From: Geobacillus zalihae NBRC 101842
GTDB taxonomy: Bacteria; Bacillota; Bacilli; Bacillales; Anoxybacillaceae
Assembly (NCBI RefSeq): GCF_001544135.1
Contig: NZ_BCPV01000005.1
Coordinates: forward strand, 1-51,161
Reading direction: 5' to 3'
Length of the DNA stretch: 51,161 nucleotides
Part shown: positions 1 to 7,466 of the stretch, piece after piece
Layout: each line of letters starts with the position of its first letter
Position numbering within the stretch: the stretch's first letter is position 1
Translations under genes and position numbers: made by a program
The notes under the pieces: model-generated
The model's input: the letters and a program-made list of their open reading frames with translations, nothing else
Databases searched by the model: none
Told to the model about the DNA's origin: nothing

Positions 1-201
1 GATCTCTTTTGTGAAACTATGCTTCACTTCTTCAAGTTCTTGTTTCGTTGCCATGTTGGCTTTAATATCCTCAAGCTCTGTTGTGAAGTTTTGCTTCACT
101 TCTTCGAGCTCCTGTTTCGTTGCCATGTTTGTTTTGACGTCGCTTACTTCATGTTCGATCATTTGGAGCTTGTCCAAAATTTGTTTCAATATCTCTTCCA
201 A
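1..201 (-). CDS. Coiled-coil repeat protein, partial (C-terminus outside window)
   Basis: The minus strand is open from a TTG at 201 to the window edge, giving 67 codons that begin LEEILKQILDKLQ. The start is supported by GGGAGGA at 208-214, six bases upstream. The sequence is rich in Glu, Lys and Leu with heptad character. A unit of about 24 residues beginning NMATKQELEEVK occurs twice, and the DNA repeats with it (72 bp). No catalytic motif is visible and the C-terminus is missing, so the function is unknown. A structural, surface or phage-type coiled coil would fit. Confidence 0.65.
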   Translation of the reverse strand, partial: MEEILKQILDKLQMIEHEVSDVKTNMATKQELEEVKQNFTTELEDIKANMATKQELEEVKHSFTKEI

Positions 202-576
202 GGAAAATCCTCCCTTCTAATAAGATATATAGCAGCCCTGGAAAAGCGAGTGATGATGAATCGCTCCTTTCTTTTGAGGACTGGGGAAACGAGCGTGTAG
301 AGTAAGTGGTTGAGGAAAGGGATGGGATTGTAGCGCAGAACAAATGAGGACAATCGTTCCCCATTCATATTATAAATGATTCGTAGAAATTTGAAAATAA
401 CGTTTTGTGTCATTGTCGCTTTGTATCCGTCCAGGAAAAGGAGTGCGTTTTAGCCCGTACGGTCATGTTAATCCCGACAGCGACATTGTTTTGACGAAAA
501 TTGAATTTCCTTATAAATAAATAGGGTTTGATTCAGAATCGTTCATGATCAATACACGGCTTACTTAATAAAGAAA
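202..576. other. Intergenic region, no supported gene
   Basis: This stretch of about 375 bases separates the coiled-coil gene from the bidirectional terminator at 577. It is AT-richer than its surroundings. A minus-strand open frame (413-186) exists but has no ribosome binding site and overlaps the next gene's start. No RNA gene or clear repeat was seen. Confidence 0.5.
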
Positions 577-625
577 GAGCTGGCTCCAAAAGTCCGCTTT
601 TTAGCGGATTTTTGGGTCAGCTCCC
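577..625. terminator. Bidirectional palindromic terminator / repeat
   Basis: The arms GAGCTGGCTCCAAAA and TTTTTGGGTCAGCTC enclose an inner hairpin, TCCGC-tttttta-GCGGA. On the minus strand it follows the zinc-ribbon gene. Its GAGCTGACCCAAAA-like ends match the ends of the elements at 6493, 27873 and 43110, so it may be a minimal member of that repeat family. Confidence 0.65.
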
Positions 626-646
626 TTCGTTTGTGAGCGTTTTCAA

Positions 647-814
647 TCACTTGTGGCATTTGTCCGGCGTGGTGTGTTCCATTTCCTTTTGCTTGTCATG
701 GCACGGAAAGCAGTACAACGTCTCTGTTTCTCGGCTGACGACGCCATTTAAGAACCCATGCAGACAATGGATCGGCTTGCCGCATTGCGCGCAAAAGCCA
801 ACAAGCTCTTCCAA
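647..814 (-). CDS. Small zinc-ribbon-like protein
   Basis: This is a 55-residue product with a TTG start at 814, preceded at a good distance by AAAGGAG on the minus strand. The N-terminal half contains FCAQCGKPIHC and the centre contains YCFPCHDK. The CxxC...CxxCH spacing looks like a zinc knuckle or ribbon. No further domain is visible. Its 3' end recurs, diverged, at 6538-6580, which marks the left part of the tandem duplication described in the findings. The cytosolic role is unknown. Confidence 0.6.
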   Translation of the reverse strand: MEELVGFCAQCGKPIHCLHGFLNGVVSRETETLYCFPCHDKQKEMEHTTPDKCHK

Positions 815-860
815 CCGCCATTTCTCCTTTCATGGGGATTGAACATGTTCACCTTCGGGC

Positions 861-903
861 TGTGACGCTCGTCACTACCCCCCAAGGTTCAAGCGGTTAT
901 GAT
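861..903 (+). promoter_or_regulatory. Fnr box and -10 for the DUF2249 gene
   Basis: TGTGA-CGCTCG-TCACT (861-876) is one mismatch from TGTGA-N6-TCACA. A -10 hexamer TATGAT (898-903) begins 29.5 bases from the box centre, which places the box near -41.5. The same geometry recurs at the other Fnr-type promoters in this window. A second possible -10, TATAAT, lies at 910-915. Confidence 0.65.
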
Positions 904-943
904 AAAGTATATAATTCATTATACTACAAAGGAGGCCAATGTT

Positions 944-1177
944 ATGAACCAATTTGCCGCCAAAATCCACGCCCCGGACTATCCGCCGCGCGACCGCCAT
1001 CCGGCAATTTTTCGGCTGTTTGACAGTTTGAAGCCGGGGGAAGTGATGGAGCTGACGAATGACCATGACCCGCGTCCGCTGCAATACCAATTCATGATGG
1101 AGCGTCCGGATCAATTTACATGGGAGTACTTAGAGGAAGGGCCGGACGTATGGCGGGTGGCCATCGGCAAAAAATAA
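944..1177 (+). CDS. DUF2249 domain-containing protein
   Basis: This 77-residue protein starts at ATG 944, behind AAAGGAGG. It matches the DUF2249 pattern: a leading HPAIFRLFDSLKPGE segment, then ELTNDHDPRPLQYQF, and a C-terminal WEYLEEGPDVWRVAI. DUF2249 proteins are small cytosolic proteins often found with hemerythrin-like or denitrification genes. They may act in metal or redox handling, but the exact role is not established. The Fnr-type promoter directly upstream makes it a predicted anaerobically induced gene. A rho-independent terminator follows. Confidence 0.85.
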   Translation: MNQFAAKIHAPDYPPRDRHPAIFRLFDSLKPGEVMELTNDHDPRPLQYQFMMERPDQFTWEYLEEGPDVWRVAIGKK

Positions 1178-1194
1178 ATCATCCGCTCCATTGG

Positions 1195-1226
1195 GATTTC
1201 CGTCTGCAGGCGGAAATCTTTTTTTT
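1195..1226 (+). terminator. Rho-independent terminator
   Basis: The stem GATTTCCG / CGGAAATC has an 8-base loop and is followed by a run of eight T. It ends the DUF2249 transcript before mobA. Confidence 0.85.
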
Positions 1227-1281
1227 CGCCGGTTCGTATGGTACGGTAAAAACAAACGATGGATGTCCGGAAAGGGGAAGC

Positions 1282-1863
1282 ATGATGAAACAAACGATTG
1301 CCGGAGCGGTGCTGGCCGGCGGCCAGTCGCGCCGATTCGGGCGGCCGAAGGCGTTTGCGCTGCACGAAGGCGCTCCGTTTTTCACTTGGTCTGTGGCGGC
1401 GCTCGATCCGATCACTGATGAACTGTACATCGTCAGCCATCCGTCGCTTGTCGATGAATTCCGCCGGCAAACCAACATCCCGGTGCTGCTTGATGTGGAG
1501 CGTTACCGTGGTTCTGGGCCGCTGGCCGGCCTTTACACCGTCATGGAGCAGAGTCGAGCCGACTGGGTATTCGTCTTGCCGTGCGACATGCCGTACATGC
1601 GGAGGGAAGTGACAGAGCGGCTTGCTTCTCATATCGATCCGATGGTTGATGCCATCGTCCCGCTCCATGGCGGCCGCCCAGAGCCATTGGTCGCCTTATA
1701 CCACCGGCGGCTCAGCCTCGTGATTGCTGAACTGCTTGATGACGGCGAACGGCGGATGATTTCGCTCCTTGACCGCGCCCGCGTCCGCTGGGTGGATGCC
1801 GAGCAGCTTGCCGCGGATGGAGACGTATGGCGCAATGTCAATACGGAGGAAGAGTACCGGTGA
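1282..1863 (+). CDS. mobA: Molybdenum cofactor guanylyltransferase MobA
   Basis: MobA transfers GMP from GTP to molybdopterin to form the bis-MGD cofactor of nitrate reductase and related enzymes. The N-terminus carries the nucleotide-binding signature LAGGQSRRFGRPKA, and PCDMPY marks the metal-binding Asp region near residue 97. Its 193 residues are the usual length. Two adjacent ATG codons (1282, 1285) follow AAAGGGG, and the second has the better spacing. The other cofactor genes (moeA, mobB, moaE, moaD, moaA) lie at 20-25 kb. A decayed copy of codons about 20-75 is present at 6577-6743. Confidence 0.9.
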   Translation: MMKQTIAGAVLAGGQSRRFGRPKAFALHEGAPFFTWSVAALDPITDELYIVSHPSLVDEFRRQTNIPVLLDVERYRGSGPLAGLYTVMEQSRADWVFVLPCDMPYMRREVTERLASHIDPMVDAIVPLHGGRPEPLVALYHRRLSLVIAELLDDGERRMISLLDRARVRWVDAEQLAADGDVWRNVNTEEEYR

Positions 1864-1971
1864 AGGGGGATTGTGGCCGAAGCAGACACAGCATACACTT
1901 TTTTCAATCAGAAGAGCCATCCTTGACCATGGAATGGTTCAGTTGCCTGAATCGCCCACCACTAAACAGGG

Positions 1972-2574
1972 TTACTCAAGCAAGCCAAGTCTAAATGCTT
2001 TTCCGACTGCTCCCGCCCGCGATTTGACGCGAAGTTTTCGCAAAATGGAAGACACGTGGTGTTCCACGGTTCGTTTGCTGATGTTCAGTTGTTCGCCGAT
2101 TTCGCTGTTTGTTTTGTCTCTAGCAATGAGATCGAGAACGGCCAACTCCATGTCGGTCAAGGGCGAACCATCATAGAAAGCAAGATCGGCCGGAAACGAT
2201 TTCACCCCGCGATAGCTTTCCCGAATGGCGTGAATCAGGGTTTCGGCAGAGTCGCATTTGGATACAAAAGCATAGGCCCCTGCTTCGTGGACGGCCTGTA
2301 CATATTCTGTACTGGCATCCCCCGATAACACGACCACTTTGCTTGCAGGGAATCGTGATGAGATGTTCTTTGTCCAAATGAGGCAGTTTTCCCCTTGGCT
2401 TGGAGCATCGATGACAATGATATCAGGCTGGAAGTGAGCGATCTCCTTCTCTAGTTCGGCTGGAGAGAAGACGGTTCCCACTACTTCCAAGTCGGGCTCG
2501 CGTTCCAAAAGCTGACGGATGCCATCCATGACAAGGTCATGCTCCCCTATGATCAAAATGTTGATTTTCACCAT
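1972..2574 (-). CDS. Orphan LuxR/NarL-type response regulator
   Basis: This 200-residue two-domain regulator has an N-terminal receiver (about 1-120) and a C-terminal LuxR-type helix-turn-helix (about 135-195, with NSEIGEQLNISKRTVEHHV). In the receiver the phospho-acceptor Asp (IIVIDAP), the Ser switch residue (VVLSGD) and Lys (VSKCD) are present. The usual acidic pair after strand 1 is reduced to GE. The ATG at 2574 follows a GGGGAGAGA site. No histidine kinase is adjacent. It is transcribed away from the bacteriocin operon, and I infer that it regulates the duplicated palindromic promoters at 2768 and 6894. Confidence 0.88.
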   Translation of the reverse strand: MVKINILIIGEHDLVMDGIRQLLEREPDLEVVGTVFSPAELEKEIAHFQPDIIVIDAPSQGENCLIWTKNISSRFPASKVVVLSGDASTEYVQAVHEAGAYAFVSKCDSAETLIHAIRESYRGVKSFPADLAFYDGSPLTDMELAVLDLIARDKTNSEIGEQLNISKRTVEHHVSSILRKLRVKSRAGAVGKAFRLGLLE

Positions 2575-2616
2575 TGTCTCTCCCCCTCCCCCGTAAAACG
2601 CAGCGAGTAGCGACGC

Positions 2617-2848
2617 ATTTGGTTGGAACACACGTTGCGGTGAAACATGGAGTTTTACATGGGATGAGTGATGTGCTGTTTTGATCCATAAGGCCATTTC
2701 TCTCAACTCCATTCGTTAAAATTTTACAATATAGATCAATCTCTGTAAACGAAGCTTCAAAAAATAGGTATTTTCCGCAATGAAATTTGCGGAAAATACG
2801 GATGTTTTTTCGATTTTATTTTGGTACAGTAAGGGTGAAGCCGGCCGG
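2617..2848 (+). repeat. Promoter block, copy 1 (repeated at 6744-6974)
   Basis: About 230 bases are nearly identical to 6744-6974 and end at GCCGGCCGG in both copies. The block carries TTTACA-N15-TGTAAA (2723-2749), the 32-bp palindrome (2768-2799) and TTTTGGTACAGT ahead of the operon. The four differences in the region that is open on the minus strand all change amino acids, so that frame is not a conserved coding sequence. Confidence 0.9.
2768..2799. promoter_or_regulatory. 32-bp palindromic operator, copy 1
   Basis: Perfect 13-base arms, GTATTTTCCGCAA and TTGCGGAAAATAC, are separated by TGAAAT. The centre lies 41.5 bases upstream of the putative -10 TACAGT (2825-2830). No good -35 is visible at the right spacing, which suits an activator-dependent promoter. 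The divergent response regulator is the obvious candidate ligand (inference). Confidence 0.65.
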
Positions 2849-2921
2849 CTAATTCCTGTGTTCTCAATCATTGGTGATGTATTTTGGATCAAAGCATGAA
2901 GTATAAAAAGGGGGATTACTG

Positions 2922-3293
2922 ATGTTTGGGATTCTTGCTTCGCCTAAAACCGTCCATGTATTGTTGCGAAAGGTCATGGCATTGGCTGGTGTGTTGGTGC
3001 TTTCCATCATCGCTTTTGGCTTGGCAAACCCAAATCAAGCTGGAGCGTGGCTGCATCCAGGTCCTACCGTCCAATATCCAAGTGAGGGAGGAAAATGGAC
3101 ATATGGCTTCTGGAATGCTATGGTTCGCTCCTATTACTATCATCCAACTTCGTGCCACGGTTCAACAGTTGTATACAATGGTGAGATGTTAAGAAGTGTC
3201 GATACCCCTGCAGGATTGACCTCTGCTGCTGAGAAAGGGGCTCTAAATTTCCCATGGTCTGATGACGCCTATTACTATAGAATTTGCAAATAA
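2922..3293 (+). CDS. Lactococcin 972-family bacteriocin precursor
   Basis: This is a 123-residue exported peptide. A long Sec-type signal (hydrophobic core about residues 18-34) ends near NQAGA, leaving a mature peptide of about 79 residues. The mature part has the lactococcin 972 hallmarks: GGKWTYGFWN, then SYYYHP, then HGST, a SAAEKG segment and a terminal YYYRICK. Lactococcin 972 blocks septum formation by binding lipid II; whether this peptide does so is inferred from the family. Two cysteines (SCHG and RICK) could form a disulfide. The start is supported by AAGGGGGA seven bases before ATG 2922. The downstream genes match the usual family neighbours. Confidence 0.8.
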   Translation: MFGILASPKTVHVLLRKVMALAGVLVLSIIAFGLANPNQAGAWLHPGPTVQYPSEGGKWTYGFWNAMVRSYYYHPTSCHGSTVVYNGEMLRSVDTPAGLTSAAEKGALNFPWSDDAYYYRICK

Positions 3294-3324
3294 TGAATCT
3301 GTTTGACTGGAAGCTTTTCTTTCA

Positions 3325-3357
3325 CCCCTTCCCGAGCGGGATGGGGTCTTTCTCTTC
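3325..3357 (+). terminator. Attenuating hairpin between peptide and transporter genes
   Basis: The stem CCCCTTCCCG / CGGGATGGGG is followed by TCTTTCTCTT. Its position directly after the peptide gene suggests partial termination, giving more peptide than transporter mRNA. The second operon has a hairpin at the equivalent place (7394). Confidence 0.6.
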
Positions 3358-3382
3358 CGGGGGATGATGGATTAGGGAAGGA

Positions 3383-5374
3383 ATGAGGCTCATGCATAAA
3401 AAAATCGTGGTCGCTGTTTCCGCTGTGCAGTTTCTTCTCTTAGCTTTCGTAGCGATTGTTGTTTCGGATGTCCATGACCGCTTTTTTCCGGAACAGCTGG
3501 ATGTGAAAGCGAAAGTGACATTGGATTTTAGCCAGTCTGATTTGCGTCAGGAAGATGTGTTTCAACAGTTGGGGGCGATGAGCGATCGATGGGAACTAGG
3601 ATTGATGAAAATCGCGCCAGATTTACGGGGGGATCAGTCGGGACAGATCTTTGTTCAAGTGGGGGAGAAAGGGGATTTTCCAAAGAGAATTCAGCGCTTT
3701 GGCCATGAGCCAGATGCGGAGATCCGCGATCGCCGCGCGTTGGCCCATTCGTTTGCCAATGGCGATTATTTGGTGACAGGGAAAACCGATCATATAGACG
3801 AGTTGAAACATTGGCTGGCGTCGCATCGGGTCGATCAGAAGTGGAACGAAGAGACTCTGTTGACCATTCTCCAATTTTTGATCGTGCAAAGCGATTTTGG
3901 TGTGGCGCTGTTGGCTGTTTCGGCGCTGATGGTGTCATTAGCTTTATACTGGCTGGCGGTCAAAGCGAAAGGGCGCGCGTTGCGTGTGTTGGCGGGAGTT
4001 CCGACGTCGCGCATCCAATGCGAGGATTTCAGCCACTTTTTGCTGGCTATGGTTTTGGCCGCCGCTATATTGGACGTCTTGGCCGCTCTTTATGTCGGCT
4101 TTGTCTATGGATGGGGATTCGTGCCTTACTATAGTAAAGTGTTGCTTTTGGCTGAGGCGATGGTGATCTCTTTGACAATGGCTTGCGCGTTGATTTTTTC
4201 TGTTGCCTCATGGCCGAATCCAGAGATGTTGGCGATGCGCGAACCTGCTGTCAAGCGTTTGGCCAGAAGTTCGGCTGTATTGAAACTCGCTGTATTTGCT
4301 TTCGTCCTTTCCGCTGTCTCACCGGCGGTTTCAGCTTATACGAATGCTAGAAAAACAGCACAGGAACAAATCATGTGGAAGTCGTTGGCTGATCAAGCGG
4401 TGTTGGTGTTCCCGTCCCGTCCAGGAAGAGCGGGGGGAGCGGAAATCGAGCAGTTGTTTCAGATGTTGCAACCATCGGTGGGGGACATGGTTCGACAAGC
4501 GGAGGCCGACGATCGCGTAGTGTTATCGAAAGCGTGGACGGAAGACGATTTCGCCATCGATGGCATGACCATTGCGCCGTATCGTTACATGGTTATCGTG
4601 AATGAGCGATGGTTGGATATCGTTCGCAAAAAGAACAAAGGGCTATCTTTGGTTCCTCTTGCGCTGGAACAGATTCCAAAGGACGTGAGACAATTTGTCG
4701 AACTCTCCATCCCGTTATATGTAAGAAACCAGCAACAGGCTCAAGCCATATGGCATGAGGTCAAGATGTGTCGTTTGACCGGATCGTCCCCTTTTCCATT
4801 TGTCCGCTTTGGCGGACAGCTTGAGTTTGCCCGGCCGAAGGAGGTGTTATTGTTGGTTGCCCCTCATGTCCATTCATTATTCAATGACAACTTTTTGATC
4901 TCTGTCGCTTCTTCGTCGGAGTTGAGTTTTGTCGGACTAGAGGAAACACAGAAACTCGTATCTGAACGCGGCCTTCAGAACCGGATCCGCGTCAACTATA
5001 TGGCGGAGGAAGGAATTTTGCGCGCGCAGCTTTATGCCTATTTCGTGTGGCTTAGAATTGGATCGATTGTTGGTCTTTTAGCGGCCTTGGCTATTGCCTC
5101 CGCCATTAGTGCGTTTATTATGGCTGTGTTAAAAGCAAAACGCGATTTTCCTCTTCGCCTTGCTGGGGCATCTTGGTGGGCGGTGTTGCGCGGGCGAATC
5201 GTGAAAGAGTGGTTTTTAGGGGGGATCATGGTCATGGTGATCATGCTATTTCAAGGAACAAACAGCTGGTTGCCAGTCGGTTTAACAGGGGCGCTTGTAC
5301 TGCTTGCTTTGCCGTTCATACATATTGGCGCGGCAGCTTGGGTGTTTGCGAAAAACTCCCTGCGCCAGTTGTAG
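3383..5374 (+). CDS. Bacteriocin-associated integral membrane protein (lactococcin 972 immunity/export type)
   Basis: This is a membrane protein of about 660 residues. It has one N-terminal membrane segment (about 9-30), a soluble stretch to about 165, a cluster of four segments (about 170-315), a long extracytoplasmic-type domain (about 320-550) and three C-terminal segments. This matches the large seven-membrane-span proteins that accompany lactococcin 972 genes, annotated as immunity or ABC export components. It probably pairs with the ATPase that starts 19 bases later. ATG 3392 is an alternative start with better spacing from AGGGAAGGA. Confidence 0.75.
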   Translation: MRLMHKKIVVAVSAVQFLLLAFVAIVVSDVHDRFFPEQLDVKAKVTLDFSQSDLRQEDVFQQLGAMSDRWELGLMKIAPDLRGDQSGQIFVQVGEKGDFPKRIQRFGHEPDAEIRDRRALAHSFANGDYLVTGKTDHIDELKHWLASHRVDQKWNEETLLTILQFLIVQSDFGVALLAVSALMVSLALYWLAVKAKGRALRVLAGVPTSRIQCEDFSHFLLAMVLAAAILDVLAALYVGFVYGWGFVPYYSKVLLLAEAMVISLTMACALIFSVASWPNPEMLAMREPAVKRLARSSAVLKLAVFAFVLSAVSPAVSAYTNARKTAQEQIMWKSLADQAVLVFPSRPGRAGGAEIEQLFQMLQPSVGDMVRQAEADDRVVLSKAWTEDDFAIDGMTIAPYRYMVIVNERWLDIVRKKNKGLSLVPLALEQIPKDVRQFVELSIPLYVRNQQQAQAIWHEVKMCRLTGSSPFPFVRFGGQLEFARPKEVLLLVAPHVHSLFNDNFLISVASSSELSFVGLEETQKLVSERGLQNRIRVNYMAEEGILRAQLYAYFVWLRIGSIVGLLAALAIASAISAFIMAVLKAKRDFPLRLAGASWWAVLRGRIVKEWFLGGIMVMVIMLFQGTNSWLPVGLTGALVLLALPFIHIGAAAWVFAKNSLRQL

Positions 5375-5393
5375 AAAGAAGGAGGAAGGCTCC

Positions 5394-6044
5394 ATGAGAA
5401 TTGAGGCCGATCAAGTGACGATGATGATTAATGAGCGAACGATTATGGAGAACGAAAGTGTCGTATGCTCCCCTGGAGCTTTGACGGCGCTTGTCGGTCC
5501 AAGCGGAGCGGGCAAAACGACGCTTCTCCATGTGCTTGGCTTGCTTTTGCGGCCGACAAGCGGACGGGTATTGATGGATGGTGTCGACACAACCAATTGG
5601 GGAGCGAAGCAACGCCGTCTGTTTTGGAAACACCATGCGGCATTCGTTCTCCAAGATTACGGAATCATTGAGGAAGAATCGGTTGCGTTTAATGTCACAA
5701 TGGCTTCGAGTTTGTTTCGTTCGAAAGTCGTTGGCGACAAGGAGAAGGTGCGCAAAGTGTTATCGGAAACGGGATTGGATGGAAGAGAACGAGAATTGGC
5801 CGCTCGGCTAAGCGGAGGTGAAAAGCGACGTTTGGCCATTGCCCGCGCTCTCTATAAAGATGCACAAGTCATTTTTGCTGATGAGCCGACGGCCTCTCTT
5901 GATGAGGCCAACGGTGATCGCGTCATCGAGCTGCTTCAATTATTGGCGAAGCAAGGAAGAACGGTTATCGTCGCCACTCATGATGAGAAAATGATGCAAG
6001 CTGCTCATGCCATGCACGCGCTAAAAGGGATTCGTCATGGTTAA
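5394..6044 (+). CDS. Bacteriocin export/immunity ABC transporter ATPase (lactococcin 972 group)
   Basis: This 216-residue ABC ATPase is complete: Walker A GPSGAGKTT (about 36-44), a Q-loop in VLQDYG, signature LSGGEKRR, Walker B VIFADEP and H-loop ATHD. Its compact MacB/LolD-like form fits the ATPases encoded beside lactococcin 972 genes. The start at ATG 5394 follows AAGGAGGAAGG and rejects the longer open frame, which overlaps the upstream gene. It is predicted to energise export of, or self-protection from, the peptide encoded at 2922. Confidence 0.92.
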   Translation: MRIEADQVTMMINERTIMENESVVCSPGALTALVGPSGAGKTTLLHVLGLLLRPTSGRVLMDGVDTTNWGAKQRRLFWKHHAAFVLQDYGIIEEESVAFNVTMASSLFRSKVVGDKEKVRKVLSETGLDGRERELAARLSGGEKRRLAIARALYKDAQVIFADEPTASLDEANGDRVIELLQLLAKQGRTVIVATHDEKMMQAAHAMHALKGIRHG

Positions 6045-6063
6045 GGAGGGAGGGCAAATCAAG

Positions 6064-6432
6064 ATGACGAAAAAAAGATGGTGGGCCATTGGCATTGCCG
6101 TAGTGTTGGGCGGAGGGCTTTTGGTGGCAGGAGGAGGGATAGGGTTGTCGCTTATCCCGTTTCCGGGCAAACAAGAATTCTCTCGACCTGAATGCGGAAA
6201 GCTGCCGAGCCAATCCGAAGTGAAACGTGCATTGAGTCAGCACCGGGATCTTGTCGCTCGCTTAGAGAACATCGGAGAGGGCGTCAGCGTGAGAGTGGGG
6301 GCACCGTGCGGAGATCAAGCGGATGAAGCGCTTATTCACATTGTTTATCATACAAAAAAGGAACGGGATGCTGTTTCTTCCATTTTGACCAATCACAGTT
6401 TCGGGGTTCCGGTTGAACTGATCAAAAGATGA
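6064..6432 (+). CDS. Small membrane-anchored protein of the bacteriocin operon
   Basis: This 122-residue protein has an N-terminal hydrophobic segment (about 6-30) and then a soluble domain with two Cys (PECGK, GAPCGD). It is not recognised as a known family. It follows the ATPase by 19 bases, with GGAGGG upstream of ATG 6064. Its last 20 codons recur at 10435-10494 after the second operon, so it was part of the ancestral duplicated unit. It could be an immunity or accessory protein (inference). Confidence 0.72.
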   Translation: MTKKRWWAIGIAVVLGGGLLVAGGGIGLSLIPFPGKQEFSRPECGKLPSQSEVKRALSQHRDLVARLENIGEGVSVRVGAPCGDQADEALIHIVYHTKKERDAVSSILTNHSFGVPVELIKR

Positions 6433-6492
6433 GAAGGTGCTCATTTCTCAAGTTTGAAAAAGGACGTGGTTGAGCTGCTTTTTCATGGCAAT

Positions 6493-6537
6493 AGGGCTGA
6501 CCCAGAACACGAGAGAGTTTTGGATCAGCCCCTTTTT
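6493..6537. terminator. Palindromic terminator / repeat end (copy of 577-625)
   Basis: AGGGCTGACCCAGAAC pairs imperfectly with GTTTTGGATCAGCCCCT and is followed by TTTTT. It corresponds to the element at 577 and marks the left end of the second copy of the duplicated segment. Confidence 0.65.
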
Positions 6538-6743
6538 CATTTGTGAACGTTTTTAATTACTTTGTGTCTTTTATCTGGCGGCCAAAGGCGTTTGCGCTAT
6601 ACGAAGGAGCTCCGTTTTTCACTTGGTCGGTCGCGGCGCTTGATCCGGTCGCCGATGAATTGTATATCGTTCAGCCACCCGTCGCTTGTCGATGAATTCC
6701 GCCGCCAAACGGATATCCTGGTGCTGCTGGATGTCGAACACTG
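6538..6743 (+). pseudogene. Fused remnants of the zinc-ribbon gene 3' end and mobA
   Basis: Bases 6538-6580 resemble 628-669, the 3' end of the minus-strand zinc-ribbon gene. Without a gap the sequence then resembles mobA 1340-1502, and the join lies in a shared GGCG. The mobA part has an extra T in the segment equal to ATCGTCAGCC, which shifts the frame, and it stops short of most of the gene. At about 6744 the homology jumps to 2617. Two internal deletions therefore occurred in a second copy of this region. Confidence 0.85.
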
Positions 6744-6974
6744 ATTTGGTTGGAACACACGTTGCGGTGAAACATGGAGTTTTACAGGGGATAAGTGATG
6801 TGCTGTTTTGATCCATGAGGCCATTTCTCTCAACTTCATTCGTTAAAATTTTACAATATCGATCAATCTCTGTAAACGAAATTTCAAAAATAGGTATTTT
6901 CCGCCATGAAATTTGCGGAAAATACGGATGTTTTTTTAATGTTATTTTGGTACAGTAAGGGTGAAGCCGGCCGG
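6744..6974 (+). repeat. Promoter block, copy 2 (repeat of 2617-2848)
   Basis: This block is nearly identical to 2617-2848, including TTTACA/TGTAAA (6850-6876), the palindrome and the TACAGT hexamer (6951-6956). It drives the second operon. Homology ends abruptly after GCCGGCCGG. Confidence 0.9.
6894..6925. promoter_or_regulatory. 32-bp palindromic operator, copy 2
   Basis: This copy has the same dyad as at 2768 with one arm mismatch (CCGCCA for CCGCAA). Its centre is again 41.5 bases from the putative -10 TACAGT. Keeping dyad and spacing while the surrounding genes decayed or were replaced suggests that the site works. Confidence 0.65.
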
Positions 6975-7007
6975 TGATCTCTGAAATAATGAGGAGGATG
7001 ATGCTCA

Positions 7008-7385
7008 ATGAAGAAGAAATTTGCCGTGCTTGCTTTAGCAGCAGGGCTTCTGGCCGCAGGAGGAGTAGCTCAGGCGGGAACGACGTATGATGATTATGAC
7101 GTGATTGTTCCAAGATTCAATGATAATGCGTTTACTCCTCAGCAAACGAAGTCGACTACCGGCGCGTCAGCAGATTTGAAAGTATCGATACTGGGGAAAG
7201 CACTGGATGCAAGAGTGTATTCTTATAGCGGAGGAACTGGACCTTGGGTCCGTATCGAAACGGTTGGGGGACCATTCAAACTGCCTAATTCGATCAAAGC
7301 AGGCAAGGATGCGAGAGTGGAGTTTAGCTCGGATCTTACTCAATTAGTAGATGTCAGGGTAAAAGGGGAGTGGAGAAGCAATTGA
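7008..7385 (+). CDS. Secreted peptide/protein of the second operon
   Basis: This 125-residue precursor has a clean Sec signal (MKKKFAVLALAAGLLAAGG, cleavage after AQA). The mature part is about 102 residues, begins GTTYDDYD, is polar and Cys-free, and ends VKGEWRSN. It has no visible similarity to the lactococcin-type peptide. The alternating pattern suggests a small beta-sandwich, loosely like DUF2712-type secreted Bacillus proteins (weak). The start has GAGGAGG upstream. It occupies the place of the bacteriocin gene in the duplicated frame, so a bacteriocin-like or transporter-linked signalling role is plausible but unproven. Confidence 0.75.
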   Translation: MKKKFAVLALAAGLLAAGGVAQAGTTYDDYDVIVPRFNDNAFTPQQTKSTTGASADLKVSILGKALDARVYSYSGGTGPWVRIETVGGPFKLPNSIKAGKDARVEFSSDLTQLVDVRVKGEWRSN

Positions 7386-7393
7386 TTTATCAT

Positions 7394-7432
7394 GAGAATG
7401 GACCAAACCGTTTGGATGGTCCATTCTCTTTG
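7394..7432 (+). terminator. Attenuating hairpin after secreted-peptide gene
   Basis: GAGAATGGACCA pairs perfectly with TGGTCCATTCTC around an 11-base loop and is followed by TTTG. It lies between the peptide gene and the transporter genes, like the hairpin at 3325. Confidence 0.65.
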
Positions 7433-7466
7433 AACATGAAAACAAGCTTGGGAAAGGGTGTAAAGC

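Noticed and set aside
186-413. Minus-strand 75-codon open frame upstream of the coiled-coil gene
   Set aside because: The composition looks protein-like, but there is no ribosome site before ATG 413, no recognised family, and it overlaps the start and ribosome site of the next gene.
2575-2712. N-terminal extension of the response regulator
   Set aside because: ATG 2574 has a proper ribosome site. The extension lies in the duplicated promoter block, and the differences between copies are all amino-acid changing.
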